A stretch of 64,000 bases of DNA from Alphaproteobacteria bacterium. Lineage in GTDB: Bacteria > Pseudomonadota > Alphaproteobacteria > RF32 > CAG-239. The notes under the pieces are model-generated. The model worked only from the letters and a program-made list of their open reading frames with translations, did no database searches and had not been told where the DNA came from. The stretch's first letter is position 1, and each line of letters opens with the position of its first letter. Of this stretch, positions 34,377-43,358 are shown one piece after another. The DNA is taken from NCBI GenBank assembly GCA_017445475.1, contig JAFSUB010000018.1, positions 62,001-126,000 of the forward strand, written 5' to 3'. The position numbers were made by a program, and so were the translations under genes.

Positions 34377-37010
34377 CTATATCATCTTCCTTACTTCACC
34401 AATAGCCGTTTCAAGCTTTGATGTGTCAGTGCCGCCGGCTTGCGCCATATCCGGCCTGCCGCCGCCGCCGGTGCCGCCGACAACAAGAGCTGCCGCTTTA
34501 ACCATGTCAACAGCTGAATATTTACCCGTCAAATCTTTGGTAACGCCCACCACAATTGAGGCTTTGCCGTCTTTATCCGAGCCCAGAACAACAATGCCCG
34601 ATTTAATGGTTTGGTTGATTTCATCAATAAAAGCTTTGAGCTCTTTGGGGTGAACGTTTGGCACAACTTTGCCGACAAACTTAATGCCGTTGACAACCTC
34701 GATTTTGTCTTCATTGTCCGCTGTTTTGTTGTTTACAAACGATTTTTTCAAATCAAAAATATCCTGCTCAAGCTTTTTCTTTTCTTCCAAAAGATTTGCA
34801 ACGCGTTGTTCCAAATCATTGATGTTGGTCTTAAGCCGATTTGAGATGCGGTGCATTTTGTCTTCTAAATTTTGCACAAATTTTTCGGCACTGTCTCCCG
34901 TTACGCACTCAATTCGCCTGATTCCGGCAGCAACGGAAGATTCGGATATAATATTAAAATAGCCGATATCGCCCGTTTCGCAAACATGCGTTCCACCGCA
35001 AAGCTCTGACGAATAGGTCTTTCCGTCTTTTTGCATTTGCACCACACGCACTTCATCGCCGTATTTTTCGCCAAACAGCGCCATTGCGCCCGTTTGAAGA
35101 GCGTCTTCCTTGTTCATCAAAAGCGTGTTCACACGATAATTTTCTCTGATTGAGCGATTGACAATGTCTTCAACCTTTCTGATTTCATCTTCACTGATTT
35201 GCTTTGGGTGCGAAATGTCAAAACGCATATGGTCCGGCCCGACAAGCGAGCCTTTTTGAGCGATATGATCACCCAAAACCGTTTTTAAGGCCTTGTGCAC
35301 AAGGTGGGTAACCGAGTGATTGGCGCAGATTTTTTTGCGCCGCTTATCATCAACTTCAAACGAGGCCGTATCAAAAACGTTAACAATGCCCGAAACAAGC
35401 CGGCAAACGTGAACAGTCAAAGCATCAAGCTTATGCTTTGTATCAAGAACTTTAATTTCAAAATTTTTGCCTTTAATGAGCCCCTCATCACCGACTTGCC
35501 CGCCGCGTTCGCCATAAAAGGGCGTTTGGTTGGCAACAAGATAAAACGTGCCGCTTTCAACCTTTGAAACCATTTCCTGATTTTGAATAAGCGCCAAAAT
35601 TTGCCCGTCGGCTTTTAATGTTTGATAGCCTAAAAATTCGGTTGAACCTAATTTTTCGGCCACATCAAACCAAACTTTTTCGGTGCCTTCGTCGCCTGAA
35701 CCTGCCCAGTTTTGACGTGCTTTTTGGCGCTGTTTTTCCATTGCGGCATTAAAATGTTCAACATCAACGCTAATTTTCTTAAGTTTTAAGGCATCTTCGG
35801 TTAAATCAATCGGGAAGCCGTATGTATCATAAAGTTTAAACGCAGTTTGACCGCTTAAAACATCGCCTTCATGCATATTTGCCGTTTCCGATTCCAAAAG
35901 CTTCATACCCGTTGAAAGCGTTTTGCCGAAACGCATTTCTTCAGCCTTTATGGTTTCGCAAATAAGGCCTTCATAACGGTTTAATTCGGGATATGCTTCG
36001 CCCATTTCACGTTGCAACGAGGGTAAAAGCTTATATAAAAGCGGTTCATGAACACCAAGCATATATATATGGCGCATCGCACGGCGCATAATTCGGCGCA
36101 AGACATAACCTCTGCCTTCGTTTGAAGGCAAAACGCCGTCTGCAATTAAAAATGCCGTTGCGCGCAAATGGTCGGTGATGACATTATACGACGACGTCAA
36201 ATTTTTGTTTGCTTTATCCGTGCCGGTCAGTTTACACAAGTCGGTAATTAAATTTTGGAACAAATCGATTTCATAGTTTGAATGAACGCCTTGCAAAATC
36301 GCCGTCATACGTTCAAGGCCCATACCCGTGTCAATGCAGCGTTTTTTTAAGTTTATGCGCTCACCTGTCGGCAAATCTTCAAACTCGTCAAAAACCAAAT
36401 TCCAAATTTCAATCCACCTGTCGCCGTCTTCATCTTTTGTGCCGGGCAGGTCTCCGAAAACGTCTTCTCCGTGGTCATAAAAAATTTCCGAGCAATAACC
36501 GCAAGGACCGGTGTCGCCCATCTGCCAAAAATTGTCTTTTGTTGCAATATCAATCACCCTGTCTGCGGGCAGGCCTGAGATTTTTTTCCACAAATCGCGT
36601 GCGACATCATCGGTGTGAAAAACCGTTACGGCCAATTTGTCTTTTGAAATGCCGAATTCTTTGGTTATAAGCTCCCACGCATAATATATCGCTTCTTCTT
36701 TGAAATAATCGCCAAACGAAAAATTGCCGAGCATTTCAAAAAAAGTGTGATGGCGCACATCGTAACCGACGCTGTCCAAATCGTTGTGTTTGCCGCCGGC
36801 ACGAACGGATTTTTGCGCGGTGGCGGCCCTTGTGTATGCGCGCGTTTCGTTGCCGGTGAACAGATTTTTAAATTGCACCATACCCGAATTTGTAAACATC
36901 AAAGTCGGATCATTGTCCGGAACAAGTGATGATGACGGCACAATCGTGTGGCCGTTTTTTTCAAAATAGTTCAAAAAAGTTTTGCGAATTTGCTTTAAGG
37001 TCGCTGTCAT
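34377..37010 (-). CDS. alaS: Alanyl-tRNA synthetase
   Basis: 877 residues, full length. Charges tRNA-Ala and edits mischarged Ser/Gly. Visible are motif 1/2 regions (FTNSGMVQFKNLFTG), the editing-site NHSVTHLVHKAL and CGGTHVCETGDIG metal ligands, and the C-terminal C-Ala domain (GGTGGGGRPDMAQAGG). The start is ATG 37010 (MTATLKQIRKTFLNYF), matching the family N-terminus; an extension to 37079 is unlikely. It is monocistronic and divergent from the PH-domain gene. Confidence 0.98.
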   Translation of the reverse strand: MTATLKQIRKTFLNYFEKNGHTIVPSSSLVPDNDPTLMFTNSGMVQFKNLFTGNETRAYTRAATAQKSVRAGGKHNDLDSVGYDVRHHTFFEMLGNFSFGDYFKEEAIYYAWELITKEFGISKDKLAVTVFHTDDVARDLWKKISGLPADRVIDIATKDNFWQMGDTGPCGYCSEIFYDHGEDVFGDLPGTKDEDGDRWIEIWNLVFDEFEDLPTGERINLKKRCIDTGMGLERMTAILQGVHSNYEIDLFQNLITDLCKLTGTDKANKNLTSSYNVITDHLRATAFLIADGVLPSNEGRGYVLRRIMRRAMRHIYMLGVHEPLLYKLLPSLQREMGEAYPELNRYEGLICETIKAEEMRFGKTLSTGMKLLESETANMHEGDVLSGQTAFKLYDTYGFPIDLTEDALKLKKISVDVEHFNAAMEKQRQKARQNWAGSGDEGTEKVWFDVAEKLGSTEFLGYQTLKADGQILALIQNQEMVSKVESGTFYLVANQTPFYGERGGQVGDEGLIKGKNFEIKVLDTKHKLDALTVHVCRLVSGIVNVFDTASFEVDDKRRKKICANHSVTHLVHKALKTVLGDHIAQKGSLVGPDHMRFDISHPKQISEDEIRKVEDIVNRSIRENYRVNTLLMNKEDALQTGAMALFGEKYGDEVRVVQMQKDGKTYSSELCGGTHVCETGDIGYFNIISESSVAAGIRRIECVTGDSAEKFVQNLEDKMHRISNRLKTNINDLEQRVANLLEEKKKLEQDIFDLKKSFVNNKTADNEDKIEVVNGIKFVGKVVPNVHPKELKAFIDEINQTIKSGIVVLGSDKDGKASIVVGVTKDLTGKYSAVDMVKAAALVVGGTGGGGRPDMAQAGGTDTSKLETAIGEVRKMI

Positions 37011-37128
37011 TTTTTCATTCCCGAAGATAAAATTGCGTTTCTGCTTAAAATAAAACATTGTTAAAGGCAAGTAAAGCACAATCTTAATATGTTTGAAAAA
37101 AAATGATTATGAGCGTTAACAAATTTAT

Positions 37129-37157
37129 TTGACAACTATTTTTTTTTGATGTTATCT
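37129..37157 (+). promoter_or_regulatory. Promoter of the PH-domain gene
   Basis: TTGACA (37129-37134), a 17-bp spacer and TTATCT (37152-37157). Confidence 0.7.
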
Positions 37158-37189
37158 TAAAACCGATTCAAAACTCAAGGAGAACATCT

Positions 37190-37714
37190 ATGCTCGGACG
37201 CTATACCTACACATTGAGCACCCTAACCCCCGGCGAAGAAATTACGCTTGTGGGCAGGCTTCATTATTTTGCCTTAATCATTCCGTTTTGCTTGACGGCC
37301 TTAACATTTACGGTGCTTTTTTTCGCAATTGCGTTGACGCTTCAGCTTAAAGGCGGGCAGATGCTCGCGCTCATACAAATTGCAACGATATGGCTCGGCT
37401 TTCTCGCCCTGTTTTTGTTTACAATGGTGTCTTGGCTTAAACGCAATATGATTGAGATGGTTTGCACCAATAAACGCGTGGTCAGACGAACGGGCATTGT
37501 GAATGTTACAACCGAAGAATTAAACCGCGAACGAATCGAGTCGGTTGAAATTCGGCAAAGCATTTTGGGACGAATTTTCGGTTATGGTGACATTTTGTTT
37601 TCGGGAACGGGAACGTCAAAACTTGTTTTTCATTTCATCAATCAACCGCGGCTGATGAAGCGCTTTATCGATTCGGTGATTAACGCGCCGGCAGAGCTTC
37701 CGCCCTCACACTAG
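37190..37714 (+). CDS. bPH2 (YdbS-like) membrane protein
   Basis: 174 residues. Two adjacent membrane helices (HYFALIIPFCLTALTFTVLFFAIAL and MLALIQIATIWLGFLALFLFTMV) are followed by a bacterial PH-like domain with the typical IEMVCTNKRVVRRTGIVNVTTEELNRERIESVEIRQSILGRIFGYGDI. Such proteins are inner-membrane, of undefined function. An AAGGAG RBS precedes the ATG. It stands alone, divergent from alaS. Confidence 0.88.
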   Translation: MLGRYTYTLSTLTPGEEITLVGRLHYFALIIPFCLTALTFTVLFFAIALTLQLKGGQMLALIQIATIWLGFLALFLFTMVSWLKRNMIEMVCTNKRVVRRTGIVNVTTEELNRERIESVEIRQSILGRIFGYGDILFSGTGTSKLVFHFINQPRLMKRFIDSVINAPAELPPSH

Positions 37715-38032
37715 AGGCAAATATTACAAATAAAAAACCAACCGTCATGGCTCGCCGAGGCTACAAGCCAAGCGCGTCCAGCCATCTTCGGATTAATCAT
37801 AAAGAATCAGCGTATGTGCGGGCAAAGCCGCGACGCATCAGGTCATCAGGGCAAACTATAACACTCTCTCCTAAGCCTCCCCCTTGAGGGCGCGAGCATA
37901 TAAAATGCCTTGAACGGCATTTTATAGCGCAAGCGGCGAATTTTCCGACGCGACGATTCCATGTTAAAAATTCTAAAGAATGTAAAGTGTTTGGATATAA
38001 GTTGGATTTACTTTCATAACTTGAGAACAAAT
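37715..38032. repeat. Intergenic stretch with palindromic repeat and half structured repeat (copy E)
   Basis: No gene is supported. At 37744-37790 lies a GTCATGG...CCAGCCATCTTCG palindromic unit, also seen inverted at 5836-5875. At 37890-37945 is the left half of the tRNA-associated structured repeat: GGGCGCGAG, an 11-bp hairpin 1 (37899-37909 with 37916-37926, loop TTGAAC), then GCGCAAGCGGCGAATTTT. The right half is missing and no tRNA is adjacent. Confidence 0.7.
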
Positions 38033-39097
38033 TTAAGAGCGGTTTTTCGTTTTGTTTTGCCAAAAATCAACAGAAACCGATCCTGAATCCAAAATTCCTT
38101 TTTCTAAATTTTTTACCATTTTTTTAGAATCCTCACGTTCTTGACGGCCAAGTTTTATTATTTCTCGAAGCTCATTTTTCAGCGCTTTTAAATCTTCTTT
38201 AAAACCGCCTCGTTTTACGACGTGTTTTCGTCCGCCCTGTGTTTTTATTTCAAATTCTTCTTTTATATTAAGATTTTGTTCTACTTTTTTACGAAACCAA
38301 GCCTTCAAAGCCTGACGACCGGAAAGACCTTCATATGATACGTTAATGCCTTCTAATTTTCCGGATAAAGAAAATCTTGCCCACATTTCCATGCCATCAG
38401 GACGATCGATACGGAGAACATAATTATAATTGCCTTTAGTAGGCTTAGGCTCACGGGGTGCCTCCCGCCGTCGCAGTGCAACATTATCGGCGTCACGCGA
38501 AGAACGAAAATCGCCTGAATAACCTCCATAACGACCATAACACCAGTATTCACCTATCAAGCGTATTCCCCCCGGAAGCCATCCGTCTGTTAATTTACCG
38601 GCAGTATTGTATATCAGTGTTGTTCCGTCAGGACAACTTTCAAATATTTTAACACGTTTTCCTTTAGAACCAAAACACCACTCTGTTTCAGCACCATCGG
38701 GCATCTTTTCATACATCAACTCTCCGTCTTCCCAACGACGTTCATGCATATTTGGAATGTATTCATATTCGATGTCACGGACTATTTCACCATTAATGAA
38801 CGCATCGCCGTATTCTCGTATCTCACCATTTTTTAGTTTTTCTTTTACAATCACTTTTTCTTTTTTACTCAAATCTCTCGCAAAAAGATTGGTATACTCA
38901 TACCAAAATTGATCACCATCTTTTGTTTTTTCATATATCACATTGTTGTTTTTATCCCACGCCAAAACGGAGCTATCAGAATATTCTTCATAATGCTCTG
39001 CACGCGTATGGGCAAAAAAGGAAAAATACTCGATTTTACGAAGATATTCCTCTGTCCCATCATTTTTATCGGAATTCACCACTTTAATATCAGGCAT
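38033..39097 (-). CDS. Hypothetical protein with YD/MORN-like repeats, 354 aa
   Basis: The N-terminal ~200 residues contain irregular short aromatic repeats of the type DKNNNVIYEKTKDGDQFWYEY, EDGELMYEKMPDGAETEWCF and PDGTTLIYNTAGKLTDGW, resembling MORN/YwqK-type beta-hairpin repeats. The C-terminal third is a charged helical region (FKEDLKALKNELREIIKLGRQEREDSKKMVKNLEKG). There is no signal peptide. Function unknown; proteins of this kind are often accessory or effector-like. It is AT-richer than its neighbours by eye. Confidence 0.7.
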   Translation of the reverse strand: MPDIKVVNSDKNDGTEEYLRKIEYFSFFAHTRAEHYEEYSDSSVLAWDKNNNVIYEKTKDGDQFWYEYTNLFARDLSKKEKVIVKEKLKNGEIREYGDAFINGEIVRDIEYEYIPNMHERRWEDGELMYEKMPDGAETEWCFGSKGKRVKIFESCPDGTTLIYNTAGKLTDGWLPGGIRLIGEYWCYGRYGGYSGDFRSSRDADNVALRRREAPREPKPTKGNYNYVLRIDRPDGMEMWARFSLSGKLEGINVSYEGLSGRQALKAWFRKKVEQNLNIKEEFEIKTQGGRKHVVKRGGFKEDLKALKNELREIIKLGRQEREDSKKMVKNLEKGILDSGSVSVDFWQNKTKNRS

Positions 39098-39187
39098 CTT
39101 TATAATCCTTGTAATTTACTTTTGAACTTAATTAAAGCAAGAAAATAGGAAGAACTTAGAAACTCCCTACCATTAAAATTTTTCCAA

Positions 39188-39505
39188 TCAGGCTTTCCGG
39201 TCGTTTTGCCGGTTGTCATATCTGAAAATGTCAAGCCTCGATTTCGCATTTTCTCTTCCCTTCACATTTTGACTATAACAAATTAAATTTGTTTTGTCTA
39301 GATGCTTTTTGCATTTTTTACAAATCCCCTCCCCACACCCCATGGCTAATTTGATGCTGAAAGCCGAGCACGCAACCCCAACCGTCATGCCTATTTTTTG
39401 AGCGTGCTCAAAAAATTCAAGGCATCTTCGAATTTTTGCTTTACATTCAAGAAAAATCTTCCATAATAACGTTGCAATCGATTGGTTGCGGTGCTTAATA
39501 GGCAT
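39188..39505 (-). CDS. Doubtful small protein, 105 aa
   Basis: A basic, Cys-containing reading frame (GEGICKKCKKHLDKTNLIC) with a GAGGAG about 11 bp before its ATG. The composition is plausible but no domain is seen, and the region could be non-coding. Confidence 0.25.
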   Translation of the reverse strand: MPIKHRNQSIATLLWKIFLECKAKIRRCLEFFEHAQKIGMTVGVACSAFSIKLAMGCGEGICKKCKKHLDKTNLICYSQNVKGRENAKSRLDIFRYDNRQNDRKA

Positions 39506-39651
39506 CTTACAGTGAACTCCTCTTTTGGGGAGCGGACGATATAAGGCTTTGCGCGAATCAGTCCATCTGTGCTGTAACAGTTGATTAGCTCCCCGTTTTG
39601 AGATTTATTTCAGAACGGTTTTTTATTAAAACATTAAAACAGGAGTTACTC

Positions 39652-39897
39652 ATGACGATTCAACAACAAATCAAAAAACAGATCGGCCGCCTTATTTTTG
39701 AAGAGCGCCAAAGAAATTATACAAGCGTAGCCGCCTGCTGCAGGGCGCTTAAAATAACCCCCGCCATGTATGAAAGACTTGAGCTCGGCTTAGATCGAGT
39801 CGGCTGGATAAACTATGAAGAGGCTTTGAAGTATTTCCACAAATCCATTGAAATATCACTTGTTGACGAGCCTAGAAACAATAAAAACTCAGGCTGA
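39652..39897 (+). CDS. Small XRE-like DNA-binding protein
   Basis: 81 residues. The start ATG 39652 follows CAGGAG; an extension to 39598 is less likely. The sequence IGRLIFEERQRNYTSVAACCRALKITPAMYERLELGLDRVGWINYEEALKYF has the helix spacing of a Cro/C1-type helix-turn-helix, although divergent and with Cys-Cys in helix 2. It could be a small repressor. It is convergent with mlaC, and no obvious target palindrome is seen upstream. Confidence 0.6.
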   Translation: MTIQQQIKKQIGRLIFEERQRNYTSVAACCRALKITPAMYERLELGLDRVGWINYEEALKYFHKSIEISLVDEPRNNKNSG

Positions 39898-39924
39898 GCC
39901 GATGGGTTTCTGAAGCCGACTGCT

Positions 39925-40521
39925 TTATTTTGCGCTTTTCTTTTTCAAATCGGCAATCAGGTCATCAATGCCGTTCGGCGATTTTTTGATGAAGGCCGTA
40001 TATTCATTTCGCGCCGTGATGGCAAGCGAAATGTTTTCGATTATGATATCGATGATTTTCATCTGACCGTTATCTTCTTTAACACGCCAAACAACCTTAA
40101 CCGGTTCGGCGTTTTCCATATCAACCGTCGTGTTGACAAATACCTGACCTTGTGAATTTGACGGTGTTGTTCCGGCAAAATCAAAACTTTTTCCCTTAAA
40201 CTCATCAAACCGTTGCGACCACGTCTTAACGTTAAAGGCGCGATATACATCAATAAATTCTTTTCGTTGAGCGGGTGTTGCCGTCTTCCAATAACGTCCC
40301 AAAACAAAGCGGCCGATATAATCCAAATCAAGATATGTGTTGAAAAGTTTTTCAAACCGAGCATCTTTTTGTTCAATTGAAACATTGGAGTTGATAATTT
40401 CCTCTATGCCTTCTTTAGTTACGTTTTGAACAAATTTTTCGGCCTTTGAAGCATCTATGGCTTCTGCCTTAACACAAAGAGCCAAAAGTGTTGCAAATGT
40501 GTATAATATAAGTTTTTTCAA
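39925..40521 (-). CDS. mlaC: MlaC, periplasmic phospholipid carrier
   Basis: 198 residues. A signal peptide (LILYTFATLLALCVKAEA) precedes an MlaC/Ttg2D fold with FVLGRYWKTATPAQRKEFIDVYRAF, the family hallmark. It shuttles phospholipids between MlaA in the outer membrane and the MlaFEDB complex. It follows mlaA by 35 bp on the same strand. mlaFED is not in the window. Confidence 0.93.
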   Translation of the reverse strand: MKKLILYTFATLLALCVKAEAIDASKAEKFVQNVTKEGIEEIINSNVSIEQKDARFEKLFNTYLDLDYIGRFVLGRYWKTATPAQRKEFIDVYRAFNVKTWSQRFDEFKGKSFDFAGTTPSNSQGQVFVNTTVDMENAEPVKVVWRVKEDNGQMKIIDIIIENISLAITARNEYTAFIKKSPNGIDDLIADLKKKSAK

Positions 40522-40556
40522 TGTTTTTCTCCCGTTATAGCAAAGTTATTATTCAA

Positions 40557-41342
40557 TTATTCTTCTTCGTCCATATCTTCAAAATCAAAGTCATAGCTTG
40601 CGGCTTCAGGCGCACCATCAGCCTTGCAATTGCAAAAACTCTTAAATTTTTGGCGATTTTGCAAAAATGCCGATTTAACCGTGGCATAAAAATCAACGGA
40701 ACCTTCTTCCAAACTGTCGAGCAGGGCCATATTTTCGGCGCGTTTATTGATATATTTCAAAGCCGTTGAGCCGTAAATCGTGGTTATAGCCCAAGTTTCG
40801 TCTTTCTTATCCAAAAGCGCCCAATACATCGGATTTGCAAACGAATCTACGCCCCAGCCGACAAGATAACGCGGCGTTGACGGGCCGATGACAGGCATCA
40901 CGAAAAACGGACCGTCGGGAATGCAATATTTTGCCATGGTCGCATCAAACGAATTTGATTTTTGCGTCATCCCCCATGTCGTTGCAACATCATACAAACC
41001 GAGAACGCCAAATGTTGCGTTAACGGCAAAACGCGCAACGGAAACGCCGGAATTTTGAAATTCACCCTGAAGAAGGTTGTTGATGGCACTTGCCGGTTCT
41101 TCCAAGTTGTTAAAAAAGCTTGTTACCCTGTCTCGCACACCTTGCGTTGTTACGGCTTTATAGCCTTTGGCAATGGGTTTAAAAACCATTTTATCAAGCT
41201 GATAGTTAAAATTAAACATCGCCCTGTTGTAAACTTCCAGTTTTGTTTCTTCATCGCTTATTTTCATTTTTGTGCCGTTCGGATTTGTGGCGCAGGCACT
41301 AACTAAAAGTACGGCCAAAAATGCATACAAAACTTTTTTCAT
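40557..41342 (-). CDS. mlaA: MlaA (VacJ) outer-membrane lipoprotein
   Basis: 261 residues. A lipoprotein signal with lipobox VSAC (MKKVLYAFLAVLLVSACATN) is followed by the MlaA fold: EVYNRAMFNFNYQLDKMVFKPIAKGY, NLEEPASAINNLLQGEF and GPFFVMPVIGPSTPRYLVGWGVD. It removes misplaced phospholipids from the outer leaflet. The C-terminus is acidic. The start ATG 41342 gives the proper lipoprotein signal; a longer frame to 41489 is spurious because the promoter lies in it. Confidence 0.95.
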   Translation of the reverse strand: MKKVLYAFLAVLLVSACATNPNGTKMKISDEETKLEVYNRAMFNFNYQLDKMVFKPIAKGYKAVTTQGVRDRVTSFFNNLEEPASAINNLLQGEFQNSGVSVARFAVNATFGVLGLYDVATTWGMTQKSNSFDATMAKYCIPDGPFFVMPVIGPSTPRYLVGWGVDSFANPMYWALLDKKDETWAITTIYGSTALKYINKRAENMALLDSLEEGSVDFYATVKSAFLQNRQKFKSFCNCKADGAPEAASYDFDFEDMDEEE

Positions 41343-41379
41343 TGCCTTTTCTCTTTTCGTGAAACAAATATTTTGGCTT

Positions 41380-41408
41380 AATATATCAACGAAATCTTTT
41401 CCAATCAA
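41380..41408 (-). promoter_or_regulatory. Promoter of mlaA-mlaC
   Basis: On the minus strand TTGATT (41403-41408), a 17-bp spacer and TATATT (41380-41385). Confidence 0.75.
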
Positions 41409-41465
41409 GAAAAAATATCGCATTTGGGAAATCAAAAATGTTACAATTCGGAAATGTTTTGTGTT

Positions 41466-41494
41466 TTGAAAGTGGCATGGAAATAACATAATAT
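41466..41494 (+). promoter_or_regulatory. Promoter of the DegT-family gene
   Basis: TTGAAA (41466-41471), a 17-bp spacer and TAATAT (41489-41494). Confidence 0.7.
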
Positions 41495-41530
41495 TCTTTC
41501 GATTTTAAACTTTAAAAAGAGGAATAAAAA

Positions 41531-42691
41531 ATGACAAATAAACCTTCAAAGCCCGTCGGCCTTTTTGATTGCGCAACGTCGCAAAAAGTTATCGGGCAGG
41601 AAAAATTTTTAGATGCATTTAAAACAATTTTAGACCACGGTGCATATTGCCAAGGCCCTGAAACAAAAGAGTTAGATCAAAAGTTGGCTGCTTATTCGGG
41701 CACAAAGTTTTGCGCAACCTGCGGTTCGGGCACAGATGCCTTAACGCTTGCGTTAATGGCATGGGGTGTTCAGGCAGGCGATGCGGTTTTTGTTTCGTCG
41801 TTTACGTTTGTCGCATCGGCAGAAGCGCCTGTTTTGCTTGGTGCAACGCCTGTTTTTGTTGACTCAAAGCCTGATACTTACAATATGGATCCCGAAGATT
41901 TGAAGCGTGCGATTGCAGAAGTAAAGAAAGAGGGCAAACTCAAATTAAAAGCCGTCATTCCGGTTGATATTTTCGGGTATCCTTGCGAATATGACGAAAT
42001 CATCAAAATCGCACACGAAAACGGTATGAAGGTTTTGTCCGATTCTTGCCAATCCTACGGTTCCGTTTATCACGGAAGAAATGCCGGCTCTATCGCCGAT
42101 ATGACGGCAACGTCGTTTTATCCGACAAAGCCTTTGGCGGCCTATGGCGACGGCGGTGCTGTTTTTACAAACGATGAAAATGAAAACGCGCTTGTTCAAT
42201 CGTGCCGTGTGCATGGTATGAGCCCCGATGATCACTATGACAACGTGCGTTTGGGTATGACAGGGCGTATGAACTCGTTTCAAGCGGCGGTTTTGCTTCA
42301 AAAACTGACAGTTTTTAAAAAAGAACTTCAAGACAGGCTGGCCATCGGTTTGCGCTATGATAAAGAGCTCAATCCGTATTTTAAAAAGCAGCGTATTGTT
42401 GAAAACACGCAGTCGGCTTATGCGTTATATACCATCAACTGCGAACACCGCGATGAATTGATGGCCTATTTAAGAGAAAACGGAATTGGTTGCGGCGCAT
42501 ATTATCCGAGACCGGTGAACACGCAAACAGCTTATGCAAAGTGGAACACGCGCGCACTTCCCGTTTGCGAAAAGCTTTCAAAAACGGTTTTGAGCATTCC
42601 GATGCACCCGTATTTGACAGCAGATGAGCAGACGTATGTGATTGAAAAGATGAATGAATTTGCATTAAATCATCTTTCAAAAGCAGCTTAA
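41531..42691 (+). CDS. DegT/DnrJ/EryC1-family aminotransferase
   Basis: 386 residues. A PLP-dependent sugar aminotransferase. Visible are the cofactor-binding GSGTDALTLALMAWGVQAGDAV, VIPVDIFGYPCEYDEI, DSCQSYGSVYHGR, and the Schiff-base lysine in TSFYPTKPLAAYGDGGAVF. The likely product is an amino sugar for surface polysaccharide. No polysaccharide cluster surrounds it, so the substrate stays open. AGAGGA precedes ATG 41531. Confidence 0.93.
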   Translation: MTNKPSKPVGLFDCATSQKVIGQEKFLDAFKTILDHGAYCQGPETKELDQKLAAYSGTKFCATCGSGTDALTLALMAWGVQAGDAVFVSSFTFVASAEAPVLLGATPVFVDSKPDTYNMDPEDLKRAIAEVKKEGKLKLKAVIPVDIFGYPCEYDEIIKIAHENGMKVLSDSCQSYGSVYHGRNAGSIADMTATSFYPTKPLAAYGDGGAVFTNDENENALVQSCRVHGMSPDDHYDNVRLGMTGRMNSFQAAVLLQKLTVFKKELQDRLAIGLRYDKELNPYFKKQRIVENTQSAYALYTINCEHRDELMAYLRENGIGCGAYYPRPVNTQTAYAKWNTRALPVCEKLSKTVLSIPMHPYLTADEQTYVIEKMNEFALNHLSKAA

Positions 42692-42713
42692 AAATATTGC
42701 AGGCTTATGCAAA

Positions 42714-42743
42714 AACCGCGTGTTTGAAAGACACGCGGTTTTG
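42714..42743. terminator. Bidirectional terminator
   Basis: AACCGCGTGT...ACACGCGGTT stem between convergent genes. Confidence 0.8.
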
Positions 42744-42745
42744 TG

Positions 42746-43264
42746 TTAGATGTAAAAACCGATTCCGGCAAAAAACAAAAGCTCTGATGGGGCTGTGAAC
42801 TCAGCAGACCGGTTCGGAAAAACATAAGTTCCGCCCAAATTGATAAAAAACAGGTCGTTTAAGCGAATGTCAAATCCGGCATCAAGTTTGGCATGCCAAA
42901 TGCCTTTTCTTAAGGTTACAACGTCGCCCTCTGATATGAGAATCGGCCAATTTGTTGCGCCCGCAAGCAGATAAAACAGGTGTTTTGAGCCGCACACCAC
43001 ACCAAGCGAAGGGGCAAAATATTGCGTAACATAACGTCTTCTCGGACCGATTCTGCCAAGCGCAAACGTTCCCGTTTCAAGTTGCAGGCGTAAGAACCCC
43101 GTTTCGAAAGAGGCCGTTATATCGCCGACAACTTCTTTTTGGTAAAGGCTGTAACCAACTCTTGTGGCAATTCTGCCGCCAGGGTAATACCAATCGGTGT
43201 CAAACTGGGCAAATGCACTCACCGAGAGCAAAAGTGCCGCACAAAATAATAGAAATTTTTTCAT
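42746..43264 (-). CDS. Putative outer-membrane beta-barrel protein, 172 aa
   Basis: A signal peptide (FLLFCAALLLSVSAFA) is followed by alternating beta-strand-like segments (ASFETGFLRLQLETGTFALG, LFFINLGGTYVF) and a C-terminal aromatic strand ending GIGFYI, typical of small outer-membrane barrels. The signal style and the lack of a Shine-Dalgarno before the ATG recall Bacteroidota genes, but the promoter is of the TTGACA type. Function unknown. Confidence 0.7.
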   Translation of the reverse strand: MKKFLLFCAALLLSVSAFAQFDTDWYYPGGRIATRVGYSLYQKEVVGDITASFETGFLRLQLETGTFALGRIGPRRRYVTQYFAPSLGVVCGSKHLFYLLAGATNWPILISEGDVVTLRKGIWHAKLDAGFDIRLNDLFFINLGGTYVFPNRSAEFTAPSELLFFAGIGFYI

Positions 43265-43307
43265 AAATATTGAGTTTTAGTAAGACATATCTATAAGATT
43301 TGTCCTC

Positions 43308-43335
43308 ATTTTATAAACAAAATTCAGCTTGTCAA
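43308..43335 (-). promoter_or_regulatory. Promoter of the barrel protein gene
   Basis: On the minus strand TTGACA (43330-43335), a 16-bp spacer and TAAAAT (43308-43313). Confidence 0.7.
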
Positions 43336-43358
43336 GAAAAAAAATCAGCTAAAAGTTG

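Noticed and set aside
42746..43264. Recent transfer of the barrel gene from Bacteroidota
   Set aside because: The signal-peptide style fits, but a TTGACA-16-TAAAAT promoter directly upstream looks native; not enough to claim transfer.
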